NCBI GenBank assembly: GCA_002381045.1
Contig: DFWT01000064.1
Location: forward strand, 1 to 7,081
Source of the DNA: Rhodoferax sp. UBA4127
GTDB lineage: Bacteria > Pseudomonadota > Gammaproteobacteria > Burkholderiales > Burkholderiaceae_C
Length of the DNA: 7,081 nt
Direction: 5' to 3'
Shown here: positions 5,723 through 7,081 of the stretch, piece after piece
How positions within the stretch are numbered: position 1 is the first letter of the stretch
How the letters are laid out: each line of letters begins with the position of its first letter
Program-made: the position numbers and the translations under genes
Notes under the pieces: generated by a model
Seen by the model: the letters and a program-made list of their open reading frames with translations, nothing else
Databases searched by the model: none
What the model was told of the DNA's origin: nothing

Positions 5723-6346
5723 CTACTTGATTTCAAATTTGGCGTAGTACTTTGCCACAGCCGGCATCTGGGCAATGCGCTGCATGTGAGCGTTCAGCAG
5801 TGGCGCAACCTTCTCGACCAAGTCGGTTGGAATGTGGTCCAGGCGGCCGGAGTTGAGTCCGCGCACGTCGACGAATACCTTTAGGTCTGCCACGGTGAGG
5901 CGGTTGTCGGCAAAGTACTGGCCGCCGTGGGCCACCAGTTGACGCTGCAGCCAGGCCAGGTACACCGGTATGGACCCGTTGACCAGAGCCAGTCGCGCTT
6001 CTTTCTGGGCATCACCCGTCAGTCGAAACGATGGCCCCATTTTGACCCCCGCTTCCTCCACCACGTACGTCACTTCGTCGCACAGCAAGGCCTGAAAGGG
6101 GTCAGTTGGGTACAGGCCAGCGAGCTTGCCCGCATAGCGCAGGATGGCGTCGCATTGCGTCACCCGAACCCCGTCTACATCCAGCGTAGGCACCTGGTTA
6201 AACGGGGTGGTTTTGCGCACCTCTGCAAACTCGGGGAAGCTGAATCGGTAGTCTTCAAAGACAACGTCGCCAATGGCCAAAGCCAGTCGCACAGGCTCGG
6301 CCCGGCCGCCGTGGAAATCGAAATAGGTCAGTTTGAGTTGAGGCAT
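5723..6346 (-). CDS. Glutathione S-transferase family protein
   Basis: This is a cytosolic GST-fold protein of 207 residues, the usual length. The N-terminal thioredoxin-like domain (about 1-80) has the sigma/alpha-type start KLTYFDFHGGRAEPVRLAL (5-23), with Tyr8 as the likely glutathione-activating residue, and NQVPTLDVDG (50-59) with the cis-proline Pro53. An all-helical C-terminal domain follows, with the usual N-capping region NRLTVADLKVF (148-158). At the position of the conserved Gln-Ser that holds the glutamyl end of glutathione, this protein has Gln64-Cys65 (TQCDAILRY), a mild departure. It probably conjugates or reduces electrophiles with glutathione; the substrate is unknown. ATG 6344-6346 is preceded at 6 bases by GGAG (plus-strand 6353-6356). 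A promoter candidate lies further upstream. The gene stands alone on the - strand between a radical SAM gene and the tail tube gene, with an 86-base gap upstream and 120 bases downstream. Confidence 0.93.
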   Translation of the reverse strand: MPQLKLTYFDFHGGRAEPVRLALAIGDVVFEDYRFSFPEFAEVRKTTPFNQVPTLDVDGVRVTQCDAILRYAGKLAGLYPTDPFQALLCDEVTYVVEEAGVKMGPSFRLTGDAQKEARLALVNGSIPVYLAWLQRQLVAHGGQYFADNRLTVADLKVFVDVRGLNSGRLDHIPTDLVEKVAPLLNAHMQRIAQMPAVAKYYAKFEIK

Positions 6347-6392
6347 GGGATTCTCCAATTGAAGTGGTGTATTTTGCTTGAGGGCAATGCTC

Positions 6393-6421
6393 ATCGTAGC
6401 CCTCGCTGAGCCTATTGTGAA
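6393..6421 (-). promoter_or_regulatory. Candidate sigma70-type promoter of the glutathione S-transferase gene
   Basis: On the - strand, TTCACA (6421-6416) and TACGAT (6398-6393) are separated by exactly 17 bases, matching the -35 box at 5 of 6 and the -10 box at 4 of 6 positions. Transcription would start near 6386, leaving a leader of about 40 bases. GAGGGC and GCCCTC (6380-6385 and 6399-6404) form an inverted repeat that flanks the -10 box and could be an operator. Confidence 0.4.
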
Positions 6422-6432
6422 TCTGCAGAGGC

Positions 6433-7081
6433 TTAAAGCCCACGCTGCCAACTTGGGCGCAGTTTGGCCAACTCCGGGTGTTGCATGGCCGCGTTCACCT
6501 GGGCGAGCAGACGGTCCTTGTCGGCACCCAATGTGCCTTTTAGCACCAGCCAGTTGGACGCATGGTCGCTGCGGAACACGGTGCGCTTGAGGTCCAGCGC
6601 TTGCAGAAATTGCTGCATTTCCGCAAACAGCGCTTGTTGGCCCAACGGTTCCCAATTCGGGAAGTTCTGGCGAAAGCGCGCTTCACCTTGCGGGAAACTC
6701 ACCACCAAGGTCGCCAGAAATTCCGGCTGTGTTTGGTTGATCAGTCGGGCCGAGTTGGCGGCATGCTGACCTGACAGCACCGCGCCGCCCAAGCCATTGA
6801 GCAACATCACCGAGCGGCTGATGCCCGCCGCGCCCAGCTTGTCCAAAGCAACTCGCGTGGATTCGAAGGTTTCACCTTTGCTGACGCGCGCTAGCACCTC
6901 GTCATCGCCCGACTCGGCACCAACGTAGGCAAGGGATAGACCCGCTTCGCGTAGCTCTTGCAGTTCTTGGACCGTCTTGTGGCGCAGGTTGCGCGGCAGG
7001 CAGTAGCTGGAAATGCGCCGCACCGCCGGCAGGTGGGTGCGGATGGCCGCGAGAATAGTCAGCAGGCGCCGGGTCGGCAGC
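6433..7081 (-). CDS. Radical SAM protein, C-terminal part (5' end outside window)
   Basis: About 215 residues are visible, ending at TAA (6433-6435); the frame is open to the right edge, so the start and the CxxxCxxC iron-sulfur motif lie outside. The visible part begins with LPTRRLLTILAAI, followed by ISSYCLPRNL, then YVGAESGDDEVLARVSKGE, which is the typical SAM-barrel strand and loop of Elp3/HemN-like radical SAM enzymes, and SRSVMLLNGLGG, a further barrel strand. After that comes a helical C-terminal region. These enzymes cleave S-adenosylmethionine to a 5'-deoxyadenosyl radical; the specific reaction cannot be told. The internal GTG at 7021-7023 is not the start, because conserved sequence continues through it. 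The downstream glutathione S-transferase gene seems to have its own promoter. Confidence 0.9.
   Translation of the reverse strand, partial: LPTRRLLTILAAIRTHLPAVRRISSYCLPRNLRHKTVQELQELREAGLSLAYVGAESGDDEVLARVSKGETFESTRVALDKLGAAGISRSVMLLNGLGGAVLSGQHAANSARLINQTQPEFLATLVVSFPQGEARFRQNFPNWEPLGQQALFAEMQQFLQALDLKRTVFRSDHASNWLVLKGTLGADKDRLLAQVNAAMQHPELAKLRPSWQRGL

Noticed and set aside
5927..6409. Open frame of 160 codons on the + strand opposite the GST gene
   Set aside because: Shadow of the GST gene, which is firmly identified by its two domains and its ribosome site.
6347..6655. Upstream extension of the GST frame by about 100 codons
   Set aside because: The extension overlaps the end of the radical SAM gene on the same strand and has no GST homology; family sequence and the GGAG site support ATG 6344-6346.

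Overview
The window looks like a stretch of chromosome from a beta-proteobacterium, most likely a member of the Comamonadaceae (Rhodoferax/Polaromonas/Acidovorax-like). The reasons are about 60% G+C in sampled genes, typical Burkholderiales versions of PlsY, YbaK and the PHB-depolymerase-family esterase, and a short interspersed hairpin repeat of a kind I remember from that family. The taxonomic call is inference; no rRNA or marker gene is present. Coding density is high and no gene-free stretch reaches 300 bases; the longest gaps are about 80-120 bases.

Left part (1-2468): the C-terminal end of an AMP-forming acyl-CoA synthetase runs rightward and overlaps by 8 bases, tail to tail, with a leftward PHB-depolymerase-family esterase. 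A short divergent gap separates the esterase from a Tas-type aldo/keto reductase on the + strand.

Middle part (2503-4547, + strand): ybaK (Cys-tRNA deacylase), plsY (glycerol-3-phosphate acyltransferase, with a TTG start and an unusual histidine-rich tail) and a class I glutamine-amidotransferase-like protein. The last two overlap by ATGA and are probably translationally coupled. This run may form one loose operon with the aldo/keto reductase.

Right part (4592-7081, - strand): a radical SAM protein (N-terminus outside the window), a glutathione S-transferase with a plausible sigma70-type promoter, a lone gp19/contractile-injection-type tail tube protein behind a perfect Shine-Dalgarno sequence, and a short HugZ-like FMN-binding split-barrel protein. 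A GC-rich hairpin sits where this group meets the middle group.

Most genes are ordinary metabolism or housekeeping. Three things stand out: the orphan tail tube gene, with lower G+C than its neighbours and no other tail gene nearby; the His-rich extension of PlsY; and a hairpin repeat inserted in frame in the acyl-CoA synthetase. I found no complete new multi-gene system, no CRISPR array, no tRNA or rRNA and no insertion sequence.
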